From Candidatus Omnitrophota bacterium (lineage in GTDB: Bacteria > Ratteibacteria > UBA8468 > B48-G9 > JAFGKM01): DNA of 11,895 bases. Made by a program: the position numbers and the translations under genes. The stretch's first letter is position 1; every line of letters begins with the position of its first letter. The notes under the pieces were generated by a model. The model saw only the letters and a list, made by a program, of their open reading frames with translations, did not search any database and had not been told where the DNA came from. Below, one piece after another: positions 1-7,334 of the stretch. The DNA lies in NCBI GenBank assembly GCA_023818745.1, contig JAMWBY010000042.1:1-11895 (forward strand). The letters run 5' to 3'.

Positions 1-63
1 AAGACATATAATGCTTCCAATTATCATAAAAGTTAACAAAATCCCAATAATGATTTCAATCAT
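1..63 (-). CDS. N-terminus of a small membrane protein, last visible gene of the hydrogenase operon (partial)
   Basis: An ATG at 63-61 opens a frame that stays open to the window edge (21 codons). It begins MIEIIIGILLTFMIIGSI and is almost entirely hydrophobic, so it looks like a first membrane helix. A Shine-Dalgarno AGGAGA (about 72-77) sits inside the stop region of the upstream NuoL-like gene, so the two are translationally linked. Small membrane proteins of the Mrp antiporter type (MrpE/F/G/B/C) or the NuoK/HyfE type are common next to antiporter-like subunits in group 4 hydrogenase operons, and that is the likely class. Too little is visible to say which one. Confidence 0.6.
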   Translation of the reverse strand, partial: MIEIIIGILLTFMIIGSIICL

Positions 64-75
64 CTCTTCTTTCTC

Positions 76-1878
76 CTAAAATTTCATAAATAATATAAAT
101 AAAACAATACAACCGAACAAAATCCAAGTCAAATAAGTTGGTAAGACACCGGTATGAGTTGTTCTTATTCCTTCGCCAAAATAAAATATAATTCTTTTGA
201 AATTCTCATATAAATCAAATATTTTATTTCTTGCACCAGTATACATTTTTGCAAAAAATGTTTGTTTTTCAATTGTTTTATAAAACTCTATTCCACTCAT
301 TTCCATTTTTTCTATTTTTTTCTCGCCACCAACGAAAGAAGATACAACTCTTCCTCTTTTTGTAGTAATAATAGAGATTGAAAAAATTATAAATCCTAAA
401 ATTAATGAAACAAATATTAAAGTTAATGTTGGGAATAAAAAACTATAACTTTTTTCAATAAATATCCCAGTTGAATTTTCAAATATTTTAACAGGATAAA
501 TAAATCCAAACCCAAGGGTAACACAAAGTAATGAGAGAATAATTGGTGGTAGTAACATCATAAAATTGACTTCTTTAAGTTTTTCTTTATATTCCTTTAA
601 ATGTCCCAAAAATACAGAATGAACAATTTTTAAAAAACTTGCAAGGGTTAAAGCACTACCAATCATAGCACATATAATCCAAATTATCCATGAAAAATCA
701 CCACTTTTTGCTCCTTCAAATAGTCCCTGATATATTAAATATTTTGAAAAGAATCCATTGAATGGAGGAACACCACTTATAGAAAGAGAACCAATTAAAA
801 AAGTAAAGAATGTAATAGGCATAAATCTTCCAATCCCTCCAAGTTTTTCAAGTTCAACTTCTCTTATATTTTTTTCAACATTTCCTGTTCCAAAGAATAA
901 AAGTGATTTATAGATTGCATTATTTAACATATGAAAAAGCCCACCTATAATTCCTGCTGGAGATGCAGTTGAAATACCTAAAACCATATAACCAACTTGA
1001 CTTACAGCATGATAAGAAAGTAATTTTTTCATATTATGTTGAACTATTGCCATCAAAACAGCACATAAAATTGTAAGAGAACCTATTAATCTTAAAATAA
1101 ACCATAAAGTAGAATGCAAATCTGAACTATACTCAAACATATTGAGTAAAATCCTTGAAAAAAGATAAATACCTAAAAGCTTATCAAGAGAAGCAGGTAA
1201 ATATGCTAAAATTGGAGATGGTGTTTTTTCTGATATTTCAGGTATCCATGTATGTAATGGCATACAACCTGCTTTTGCAATTGAAGCACAAATTAAAGAA
1301 AAGAAAATTCCAATTTCAAGACCACTTGCAATTAGAATTTTCATATCAGTTATTGTATATTTTCCAGTTAAATAGACCAAACCACATATTCCAAAAATTA
1401 AAAAAGAATCACTTCCACCAACTATAATCATTGTTTTTTTAGCAGGATATGCATTTTCTTCTCCTGAAATATTCAAAAGCAGGTAAAGAGTAATTGCAAG
1501 GATTCCCCAGAAAACAGAAAAAAGAATTAAATTATTTGAAAAAACAGCAATTACGGAAGAAGTTAATGTCCATAAAATATAGGAGTAATATCTGTTTGAA
1601 TTTTCAAAATTTTCAAAATAGGAAAAACTATAAATTAGTGTAAGTAAAGTAAACAAAGAAATGAAAATTGAAATAAAAATTGAAAATCGGTCTATCAAAA
1701 ACATTTCAGTAATATAGGAGGGAGAATTGTTAAAGAGTAAAATTGAAAAAATCAAATAAATAATTGATACACAAGCACTTATTATTTCCTTTAAATATTT
1801 TATCCTTGAAGGAATAAATCTACATAAAAGACCTGATATAAAACCCAAAGAAAAAATACTTATAATAATTTTTTCCAT
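76..1878 (-). CDS. NuoL/HyfB/MrpD-like antiporter subunit of a group 4 membrane hydrogenase
   Basis: A 600-residue polytopic membrane protein of the proton-conducting transporter family, the presumed ion-pumping arm of the complex. Many hydrophobic helices run through its length, and a cytoplasmic-looking basic linker near residues 500-570 precedes a final helix. Family motifs include SIAKAGCMPLHTWIPE (K202, TM7), LDKLLGIYLF (K233), MKKLLSYHAVSQVGYM (284-298), HMLNNAIYKSLLFFG (K324) and PPFNGFFSKYL (K379). The TM5 position that is normally glutamate (F-W-E in MrpA/NuoL-type proteins) is glycine here (FSVFWGILAITLYLLL, G125; codon GGA). The start overlaps the end of the NuoD-like gene by 19 bp and has only a weak Shine-Dalgarno. 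Membership in the family is certain; the exact paralogue (NuoL, NuoM or MrpD type) and the coupling ion cannot be told. Confidence 0.93.
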   Translation of the reverse strand: MEKIIISIFSLGFISGLLCRFIPSRIKYLKEIISACVSIIYLIFSILLFNNSPSYITEMFLIDRFSIFISIFISLFTLLTLIYSFSYFENFENSNRYYSYILWTLTSSVIAVFSNNLILFSVFWGILAITLYLLLNISGEENAYPAKKTMIIVGGSDSFLIFGICGLVYLTGKYTITDMKILIASGLEIGIFFSLICASIAKAGCMPLHTWIPEISEKTPSPILAYLPASLDKLLGIYLFSRILLNMFEYSSDLHSTLWFILRLIGSLTILCAVLMAIVQHNMKKLLSYHAVSQVGYMVLGISTASPAGIIGGLFHMLNNAIYKSLLFFGTGNVEKNIREVELEKLGGIGRFMPITFFTFLIGSLSISGVPPFNGFFSKYLIYQGLFEGAKSGDFSWIIWIICAMIGSALTLASFLKIVHSVFLGHLKEYKEKLKEVNFMMLLPPIILSLLCVTLGFGFIYPVKIFENSTGIFIEKSYSFLFPTLTLIFVSLILGFIIFSISIITTKRGRVVSSFVGGEKKIEKMEMSGIEFYKTIEKQTFFAKMYTGARNKIFDLYENFKRIIFYFGEGIRTTHTGVLPTYLTWILFGCIVLFILFMKF

Positions 1879-3089
1879 AATTTTACTTCTTTCCCGATTT
1901 CTTTCTTTATCTTTTCTGTCTTTTCTATTGATTTTTTAACAAGGTCTTGGAAACTATAAATTTTCTTCTTTTTATCTTTATCATAAACTGCAAGACGTTC
2001 TGTACAGCAATAGCATGGGTCAACTCCTGCCAAGATTATGCAAACATCTGAAATTGTTTCACCTATACAACTTGATTTAAATGTAGGAATATTTACATAA
2101 CTTGGCGCTCTTATTTTATGTCTTACTGGGTTTGTCGTTCTTCCATCACTTCTTACATAATGAAAAACTTCTCCTCTTGGTGCTTCATGACGACCTATTC
2201 CTTCTCCTTCAGGGATTTCTCTTATTTCTTTACATATTTCACCCTTTTTACGATAAATTGCATCAAGACACTGTTCTATTATTTTTATACTTTCAAAACA
2301 TTCAAGCAATCTAACAACTGCCTTATCAAAAACATCTCCACTTTCAGTTGTAATTACTTTCCATTCAACAATTTTATATGCAGCATAAGGGTCATCTTTT
2401 CTCACATCTATATCAATTCCACTTGCCCTTGCAACAGGTCCAACAGCACCATAATTTTTTATATCCTCTTTTTTCAAAACACCAATTCCTTTTAATCTTG
2501 CAGCCAAAACTGGGTCATCTAAAACTGCTTCTGTAAGCATTTTTATTTTATCTTTTACTTCTGAAAGTGTCTTTTTTAAAACTGGTATATCTTGATCTTC
2601 TATGTCTCTTCTTACTCCTCCTATTCTCAACATTGCATAATGGTTTCTGTTTCCTGTTATCATTTCAAACATATCAAGTATCCCTTCTCTATATTTCCAC
2701 GCCCACATAAAAACAGTATTATAACCAAGGAAATGACCTGCAAGTCCTACCCAGAGTAGATGACTATGCAATCTTTCAAGCTCTCCAATTATACTTCTTA
2801 TATATTTGGCTCTTTCAGGTATTTCTATCCCACATAAATCTTCAACAGCATTACAGTAAGCAATAGGATGTGAAGTTGAACAAATACCACAAATCCTTTC
2901 AACAAGAAATGTTACCTGATCATAATGCTTTGATTCAGAAAGTTTTTCAATTCCTCTATGGTTATATCCTGCTATCCATTCAATATCAACAACTTCTTCA
3001 CCATCGCAATAAAGTTCAAAAAATTCAGGTTCTTCAAGAAGTGGATGGTAAGGACCTATTGGAACAATCACCTTTTTATTATTTGCCAT
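1860..3089 (-). CDS. Group 4 [NiFe]-hydrogenase large subunit (NuoD/HycE/EchE-like)
   Basis: The catalytic subunit, 409 residues, expected to carry the Ni-Fe site that makes or oxidises H2. The N-terminal L1 motif is ERICGICSTSH (C67, C70) and the C-terminal L2 motif is DPCYCCTER (C359, C362). All four nickel-ligand cysteines are therefore present, which separates it from complex I NuoD. The overall length and GPYHPLLEEPEFFEL start match the short Ech/Hyc-type family without a fused NuoC domain; NuoC is the separate gene just upstream. After R365 there is a tail of 44 residues. In HycE, a comparable tail is removed after the equivalent arginine by a maturation protease; processing here is inference. 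Shine-Dalgarno AGGAG lies about 8 bases before the ATG, inside the NuoC-like gene, with an 11-bp gene overlap. No Hyp maturation genes are in the window. Confidence 0.95.
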   Translation of the reverse strand: MANNKKVIVPIGPYHPLLEEPEFFELYCDGEEVVDIEWIAGYNHRGIEKLSESKHYDQVTFLVERICGICSTSHPIAYCNAVEDLCGIEIPERAKYIRSIIGELERLHSHLLWVGLAGHFLGYNTVFMWAWKYREGILDMFEMITGNRNHYAMLRIGGVRRDIEDQDIPVLKKTLSEVKDKIKMLTEAVLDDPVLAARLKGIGVLKKEDIKNYGAVGPVARASGIDIDVRKDDPYAAYKIVEWKVITTESGDVFDKAVVRLLECFESIKIIEQCLDAIYRKKGEICKEIREIPEGEGIGRHEAPRGEVFHYVRSDGRTTNPVRHKIRAPSYVNIPTFKSSCIGETISDVCIILAGVDPCYCCTERLAVYDKDKKKKIYSFQDLVKKSIEKTEKIKKEIGKEVKLWKKLL

Positions 3090-3516
3090 CTGTTTTTACT
3101 CCTTTTCTCAATGGATATACTCCTTCCTTCCAGTCATCTCTTAATAAAAAATGTTTCAAATTAGGATGCCCAACAAAATTTATTCCAAGCAATTCCCAAA
3201 TTTCTCTTTCTATATATGATATTCCTGGAATAATAGATGTCAAACTTTCAATTTCTGGTTTCTCCTTCTCTAAAAATGTTCTTAGAGAAACGATAGTTCC
3301 ATTCTCTTTATCAAAAGAAAAATGGTATAATAATTCAAAATTATTAAAATTTTCAATACCTGTTACAATCTGATATCTGGCTCCAAGTTCATTAAAAATT
3401 ACATTTACAGCATCTTTTAAGTCATTTTTATCAATTGTTAAATAAATCCTTCTTTCATTATGAATTTTTATTTCCTTTATCTTATCTTTTAATTTTTCTT
3501 TAATTTTATCAATCAT
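3079..3516 (-). CDS. NuoC-like (30-kDa) hydrogenase subunit
   Basis: A 145-residue soluble subunit of the NuoC/EchD/HycE-N family, which packs against the NuoB- and NuoD-like subunits in the peripheral arm. It has no cofactor motif, as expected. The diagnostic C-terminal half reads IEREIWELLGINFVGHPNL followed by a W-K-E-G-V-Y-P-L-R-K stretch, the standard NuoC signature. The start is ATG at 3516-3514, overlapping the NuoB-like stop as ATGA, with AAGGAG about 5 bases upstream. The overlap implies coupled translation and equal stoichiometry with the NuoB-like protein. Confidence 0.93.
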   Translation of the reverse strand: MIDKIKEKLKDKIKEIKIHNERRIYLTIDKNDLKDAVNVIFNELGARYQIVTGIENFNNFELLYHFSFDKENGTIVSLRTFLEKEKPEIESLTSIIPGISYIEREIWELLGINFVGHPNLKHFLLRDDWKEGVYPLRKGVKTDGK

Positions 3517-3929
3517 TTCAACTCCTTTAAAAATTTAACAATACCTGCTATTATACTTTCAGGTTTTGGTGGACATCCTGGAATATATACATCAACAGGA
3601 ATAATTTTATTTAAAGGCCCTGCCATTTGATACCCATCTCTAAAAATTCCACCAGAACAAGCACAGGCACCAACTGCAACAACTACACATGGCTTAGGTG
3701 TCTGCTCATACACTTCTTTTACTCTTTCAAGACATTTTTTATTAACAATTCCTGTGCATAACAAGACATCAGCATGTCTTGGAGAACCAACAAGGACAAT
3801 ACCAAATCTTTCAACATCAAATCTGGGAGTCAGAAGGTCAAGAATTTCAATATCACAGTTATTACAACTACCAGCACTTACATGATATACCCATAAACTT
3901 TTTTTAAGTGCCTTTAATTTTAAATTCAT
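3513..3929 (-). CDS. NuoB-like hydrogenase small subunit (EchC/HyfI type)
   Basis: A 138-residue electron-transfer subunit that holds the [4Fe-4S] cluster nearest the active site. Visible ligands are SCNNCDIE (C22, C25), GACACSGG (C89) and IPGCPPKP (C119), the usual C-x2-C...C...C pattern. The DNA also allows a longer form from a TTG at 3950, adding seven residues and overlapping the NuoH-like gene by 20 bp. I prefer the ATG at 3929-3927: it has AGGAGT at 3935-3940 at good spacing and lies one base past the upstream stop. Its position between NuoH- and NuoC-like genes is typical for group 4 hydrogenases. Confidence 0.93.
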   Translation of the reverse strand: MNLKLKALKKSLWVYHVSAGSCNNCDIEILDLLTPRFDVERFGIVLVGSPRHADVLLCTGIVNKKCLERVKEVYEQTPKPCVVVAVGACACSGGIFRDGYQMAGPLNKIIPVDVYIPGCPPKPESIIAGIVKFLKELK

Positions 3930-3930
3930 T

Positions 3931-4860
3931 TTAAACTCCTGATAAAGCAAATAAAATTCCTACTATACCTATTAAAGTTAACCATCCCCAGAAAAATTTA
4001 AGTGCCTGGTCTATTCTTAATCTTGGGTTTGTATTTCTTATTAAAGTTATTAAAACTACAACAAAAATATATTTTAAAATAAAAATTAAAACACCTAAAA
4101 GATTATCTAAAGTCGTTCCACCAAGATATAGCAGAATTATAAAAGCAGGAATCACAAAAAGTAAAATTGATTTTGCAAGTTTATAAAATCCAAGTAAAAT
4201 TCCTGAATATTCAATTAAAGCACCTCCTGCAATTTCCGTTTCTGCTTCTGCAAGGTCAAAGGGAACAACTCCAATTTTTCCTGTAGAAGAAATTAATATT
4301 ATTATAAAACCAATTATTCCTGAAATTGAAAAAATATGGCTTCCATTTAGTTGTTGATATTTCAGAATTTCAATCAAAGAAGTAGTAAAGTGTGTTTTTA
4401 TAGTAGGTATTATTATTCCACATATAAATGGAAGTTCATAAGATAAAAGAAGTTTTAATTCTCTACTAATTCCAACAGAAGCAAGAACATTTCCAGAAGC
4501 ACTTCCACCAAGAATTATTGAAAGAGAAGGGAGAGTGAGCAAATAAACAAATAAAATTAAATCACCTTCAAAACCCAGTTCACTTCTTAAAATCAACAAA
4601 AGTATGGTTCCACATATAGTTGCTGATATTAGTGCAAGAATTGGTGAGAATATAAACATAAATTTATTACTATTTTCAGGAATTAAGACCTCTTTGCCTG
4701 AGAGTTTTATAATATCTGCAAAATTCTGATACCATGGAGGTCCAACTCTCCATTGTAATCTTGCTGTTATTTTTCTATCTATCCAGAATATAAAAAGCCC
4801 AATTATGCTAAGAGCAAAGAATGAAACAATAAAATATCCCAGAATATAAAGTCCACTCAT
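3931..4860 (-). CDS. NuoH/HyfD-like membrane subunit of the hydrogenase (EchB type)
   Basis: A 309-residue membrane protein, about eight helices, that anchors the peripheral hydrogenase arm and forms the junction to the ion-translocating part. Family signatures are DRKITARLQWRVGPPWYQN (about residues 28-46) and a conserved acidic loop FDLAEAETEIAGG (about 200-213), which in complex I lies near the quinone channel. The length fits the family. The start overlaps the ferredoxin stop as ATGA and has only a weak GGA Shine-Dalgarno, so expression probably depends on coupling to the upstream gene. Family call is firm. Confidence 0.94.
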   Translation of the reverse strand: MSGLYILGYFIVSFFALSIIGLFIFWIDRKITARLQWRVGPPWYQNFADIIKLSGKEVLIPENSNKFMFIFSPILALISATICGTILLLILRSELGFEGDLILFVYLLTLPSLSIILGGSASGNVLASVGISRELKLLLSYELPFICGIIIPTIKTHFTTSLIEILKYQQLNGSHIFSISGIIGFIIILISSTGKIGVVPFDLAEAETEIAGGALIEYSGILLGFYKLAKSILLFVIPAFIILLYLGGTTLDNLLGVLIFILKYIFVVVLITLIRNTNPRLRIDQALKFFWGWLTLIGIVGILFALSGV

Positions 4861-5348
4861 TTTTTTATTCCGTATGAGTTAATATAACTATAAACTTTAA
4901 CAATTAAACTATCCCCAATTTTATAAATATTTTCCTCTTTTTCAATTTCCTCTTCTTCAATAAATTTTATAGCATCACATTCTGCTGTTTTTACACAAAC
5001 AGGAATTTCATTTGCTTTTAACCTTCCTAAACATAAATCACATTTACCTATAATATATGGAATTATATCTGGTAAAATTGTTCCAAAAGGACAAGCAAGC
5101 ATACAACTCTTACATGATATACACAAAAACCTGCTTCTTATATTTATTCCTTTTTCCCTTATCAATGCACTAGTAGGACAGACATTTATACACGGATGGT
5201 CTTCACACCTTCTGCAAGCAAAAAGAAAGGCAATTTCTTCTCTTAAATAAGTTATTCCATTATTTTCGGGATGCAAAAAATATGAACATTTAACATTACA
5301 TTTTTTGCAACTTAAACACTTGTCATAATCAATAAATAACTTTTTCAT
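4857..5348 (-). CDS. Polyferredoxin, four [4Fe-4S] clusters (HycB/HydN/CooF-like)
   Basis: A 163-residue electron carrier with 16 cysteines: C11/14/17/21, C45/48/53/57, C76/79/82/86, and C103/106/118/124. That is the count for four [4Fe-4S] clusters in the DMSO-reductase-B/HycB/CooF family. The last pair is spaced C-x5-C (CVKTAEC) where relatives usually have C-x3-C-P. It lies between the flavoprotein and the NuoH-like subunit, so it is the natural wire between the NAD(P)H module and the hydrogenase arm; that role is inference from order. It starts one base after the flavoprotein stop. The C-terminal 30 residues carry no cysteine and include an acidic patch (FIEEEEIEKEE). Confidence 0.92.
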   Translation of the reverse strand: MKKLFIDYDKCLSCKKCNVKCSYFLHPENNGITYLREEIAFLFACRRCEDHPCINVCPTSALIREKGINIRSRFLCISCKSCMLACPFGTILPDIIPYIIGKCDLCLGRLKANEIPVCVKTAECDAIKFIEEEEIEKEENIYKIGDSLIVKVYSYINSYGIKK

Positions 5349-5349
5349 T

Positions 5350-6180
5350 TTAAGCCCATATATCTGGTTTATCTTTTAACTCTTCATATGTAAAAACAGG
5401 TCCGTCTTTACATACAAACAATTCTCCAATTAAACAATGTCTACAATGTCCAACTCCACAATACATCTTTCTTTCCATTGATAAATAAATATTTTCTGGT
5501 GTAAAACCAATTTCTAAAAGTTTTAAAGTTGTAAATTTCATCATTATCGGTGGACCACATACAACAGCAATAGAATTTTTTATATCCATATCAAGATTAT
5601 CAAGTGTTACAGTTACCACTCCTTCCATATATTTCCATTTTTCATCTTTTTTATCAACTGTTATTCTAAAAGAGAGAGGAATTTTTTCACATAGTTTTTG
5701 CCAGTCACTGAATAATTGATTTTTGTATATGTAGTCCTGCGGTGTCTTTGCTCCACAACAGAAAACAATTTTTTTATAATTTTTATATGTTTCAACAAGT
5801 GCAAGAAATAAGGCCCTTATTGGAGCAAGCCCAACTCCTCCTCCAACAAGTAAAACTTCTTTATCTTTAAATTTTTCTAAAGGATAGGGTTTCCCATAAG
5901 GACCTCTAACTCCCACTATATCTCCTATTTTTAACTGGTGTATTTTTTCTGTTACTCTTCCAATTTTCATAACAGTAAATTCAAGTTTTTCTTTGTCAAA
6001 TGGAGAAGAGGAGGGTGTAAAAGGTGCTTCTCCTACACCAGGGACAGTTAAAGATGCAAATTGACCTGCAAGGAAAGAAAAATTCTTTTCTGGTTTTAAA
6101 ACGATAGTATTTATCGTCGGTGATTCAACTATATTATCAACAACAACACATTTTATAGGTTCGTATATATTTTTATCCAT
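5350..6180 (-). CDS. FAD/NAD(P)-binding oxidoreductase, sulfhydrogenase gamma (HydG)/AsrB-like
   Basis: A 276-residue diaphorase-type flavoprotein of the ferredoxin-NADP reductase superfamily, related to sulfhydrogenase gamma, AsrB, PyrK and NfnA. Residues 1-100 form the FAD domain, with RGPYGKPYPL (about 93-102) as a typical segment. The nucleotide-binding domain starts at GGGVGLAPIRALFLAL (about 113-128) and includes VVCGPPIMM. The C-terminus carries a [2Fe-2S] site: C241, C246, C249 and C257 (C-x4-C-x2-C-x7-C). Known relatives pass electrons between NAD(P)H and iron-sulfur partners. It follows the AsrA/HydB-like gene by 2 bp. NADH versus NADPH preference cannot be read off safely, although the Rex operator of the operon suggests a link to NADH. 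Confidence 0.93.
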   Translation of the reverse strand: MDKNIYEPIKCVVVDNIVESPTINTIVLKPEKNFSFLAGQFASLTVPGVGEAPFTPSSSPFDKEKLEFTVMKIGRVTEKIHQLKIGDIVGVRGPYGKPYPLEKFKDKEVLLVGGGVGLAPIRALFLALVETYKNYKKIVFCCGAKTPQDYIYKNQLFSDWQKLCEKIPLSFRITVDKKDEKWKYMEGVVTVTLDNLDMDIKNSIAVVCGPPIMMKFTTLKLLEIGFTPENIYLSMERKMYCGVGHCRHCLIGELFVCKDGPVFTYEELKDKPDIWA

Positions 6181-6182
6181 TT

Positions 6183-7199
6183 TTAAGTTTTTACTTTTTC
6201 TCTTAAAATTTCAGTCATTACTTTTCTTTTGTCTATTTTGCCAATACATCCACTTATACACCTTCCACAGCCAGTACAACCAAGAATGCCAAAATTTTCT
6301 ACCATATACCAATATTTACACAAATATCTATTGGCAAATCTTTCATATAAAGTTGGTCTTGGTGTAGCACCCGAGGCCATTCTTGCATATCCAGGGAATT
6401 GACAACTATCCCATACTTTAATTTTTTTAAAAAAATCCCTCTCACTTGTATCTTCAAGAAGAAAACAAACACATGTAGGACAGTTAAATGTGCAACTACC
6501 ACATGAAACACAATTTTCAATATCTTTTATTTTTTCCCAGTATTCTTTATAATGAAATTCTTTTAAATTTTCTCTTTTTTTAAAATCAAATTCATTATTT
6601 ATCTCTTCAACTTTTTTTATTGCTTTTTCCCTGTTTTCTTTCATATTTTTCAATTGGTTTTCATTTGCTTGATAGAATCTTGTATCTTTACCTATAAAAT
6701 TTTTACCTTTTTCTGTTCCTATTTCTACTATAAAACCATTTTCTATTTTAGATAAATTTAAATCAAAATTTTTCTCTGGATATGGATTTACATCAACAAG
6801 TGAACAGAAACAAGTTGAATATGGTTGAATACAATCAAAACTTATTACCATTATATTTTCTTTTCTTTTTTTATAATTTGGGTCTTTATATTCTCCTTCT
6901 TTAAATACATTGTCAAGAATTTCAATTCCTTTTAAATCACATGAACTTACTCCAAGAACAACTATTTTTTCAAGATTTAATATTTCAGGTACAACTTTTT
7001 CTTTAAATGGGAATAAAAAGATTTTAAATGGTTCTACAGGTCTTGCTTTATCATAAACAATCTTTTCAATATTTTTTTCATCTATAATTTCATAGAAAGA
7101 AATACCATCATTATCAACAGGAGCATAGATTTTATTTTCTTGCAATTTCCCCTTTAAAAAACTTTGCCAATTTTTGAATTCTATGTATAATCTTTCCAT
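6183..7199 (-). CDS. 4Fe-4S dicluster protein, sulfhydrogenase beta (HydB)/AsrA-like
   Basis: A 338-residue iron-sulfur protein that in known sulfhydrogenases and in anaerobic sulfite reductase pairs with the flavoprotein encoded next. Two C-terminal [4Fe-4S] motifs are visible: CVSCGSCTFNCPTCVCF (C230/233/236/240) and CTGCGRCISGC (C308/311/314/318). The N-terminal half has the family segments SSCDLKGIEILDNVF and CIQPYSTCFC. The central part (about 170-225) is charged and lysine/glutamate-rich. It is first in the operon. The ATG at 7199-7197 has no Shine-Dalgarno; the bases where it would lie belong to the Rex-type palindrome. No asrC or soluble NiFe alpha/delta genes are near, so a sulfite reductase or group 3 hydrogenase role is unlikely here. 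Confidence 0.9.
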   Translation of the reverse strand: MERLYIEFKNWQSFLKGKLQENKIYAPVDNDGISFYEIIDEKNIEKIVYDKARPVEPFKIFLFPFKEKVVPEILNLEKIVVLGVSSCDLKGIEILDNVFKEGEYKDPNYKKRKENIMVISFDCIQPYSTCFCSLVDVNPYPEKNFDLNLSKIENGFIVEIGTEKGKNFIGKDTRFYQANENQLKNMKENREKAIKKVEEINNEFDFKKRENLKEFHYKEYWEKIKDIENCVSCGSCTFNCPTCVCFLLEDTSERDFFKKIKVWDSCQFPGYARMASGATPRPTLYERFANRYLCKYWYMVENFGILGCTGCGRCISGCIGKIDKRKVMTEILREKVKT

Positions 7200-7204
7200 T
7201 TTAT

Positions 7205-7224
7205 TTTGTGAAAAATTTCACAAA
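7205..7224. promoter_or_regulatory. Rex-type operator (perfect palindrome) in front of the hydrogenase operon
   Basis: A perfect inverted repeat, TTTGTGAAA-AA-TTTCACAAA. Its core TTGTGAA-AAAT-TTCACAA (7206-7223) matches the known Rex consensus TTGTGAA-N4-TTCACAA at every fixed base. Rex is a repressor that lets go of DNA when NADH/NAD+ is high and commonly controls hydrogenase and fermentation genes. The site covers the predicted transcription start (about 7221), the classic place for repression. The same sequence also contains TGTGA-N6-TCACA, the CRP/FNR-type consensus, but a site this far downstream of the -10 does not suit an activator. Confidence 0.8.
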
Positions 7225-7227
7225 TTT

Positions 7228-7255
7228 ATTTTAATATATATTTTCAAATTGTCAA
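7228..7255 (-). promoter_or_regulatory. Sigma-70-type promoter of the hydrogenase operon
   Basis: On the minus strand a perfect -35 TTGACA (7255-7250) is followed after 16 bases by TAAAAT (7233-7228), one mismatch from TATAAT. The predicted start near 7221 gives a leader of only about 20 bases, all of it inside or next to the Rex-type palindrome. Confidence 0.75.
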
Positions 7256-7280
7256 GTTTTTTTATTTGTTTAATTTTATA

Positions 7281-7309
7281 TTGACCAGAAAAAGCAAAAT
7301 CAATATAAT
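7281..7309 (+). promoter_or_regulatory. Strong sigma-70 promoter for the small basic protein and tRNA-Ser
   Basis: TTGACC (7281-7286) is followed by exactly 17 bases and a perfect TATAAT (7304-7309). Transcription would start near 7316, just before the AAGGAGG Shine-Dalgarno (7322-7328). It is divergent from the hydrogenase promoter, with about 25 bases between the two -35 boxes; no Rex-type palindrome lies on this side. Confidence 0.8.
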
Positions 7310-7334
7310 TTTAATATAAAGAAGGAGGCGAAAA

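Noticed and set aside
1155..1427. Plus-strand open frame of 90 codons
   Set aside because: It is antisense to the well-conserved NuoL-like gene, has low-complexity composition and no Shine-Dalgarno; a shadow of the real gene.
2102..3373. Several plus-strand open frames opposite the NuoD- and NuoC-like genes
   Set aside because: They lie antisense to clearly conserved coding sequence and resemble no protein family.
3930..3950. Longer N-terminus of the NuoB-like subunit from a TTG at 3950
   Set aside because: It overlaps the NuoH-like gene by 20 bp, uses a rarer start, and the ATG at 3929 has a well-spaced AGGAG.
6299..6520. Minus-strand open frame of 73 codons in another frame of the AsrA/HydB-like gene
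   Set aside because: It is fully inside the conserved cysteine-motif region of the real gene; a frame-shifted shadow.
76..7199. Complex I (NADH:quinone oxidoreductase) as the identity of the Nuo-like operon
   Set aside because: The NuoD-like subunit keeps both nickel CxxC motifs (C67/C70 and C359/C362), and NuoE, NuoF and NuoG are missing from the run; this is a group 4 hydrogenase.
5350..7199. Anaerobic sulfite reductase (AsrAB) as the function of the first two genes
   Set aside because: No siroheme subunit AsrC is present and the genes continue directly into hydrogenase subunits; the resemblance is at family level.
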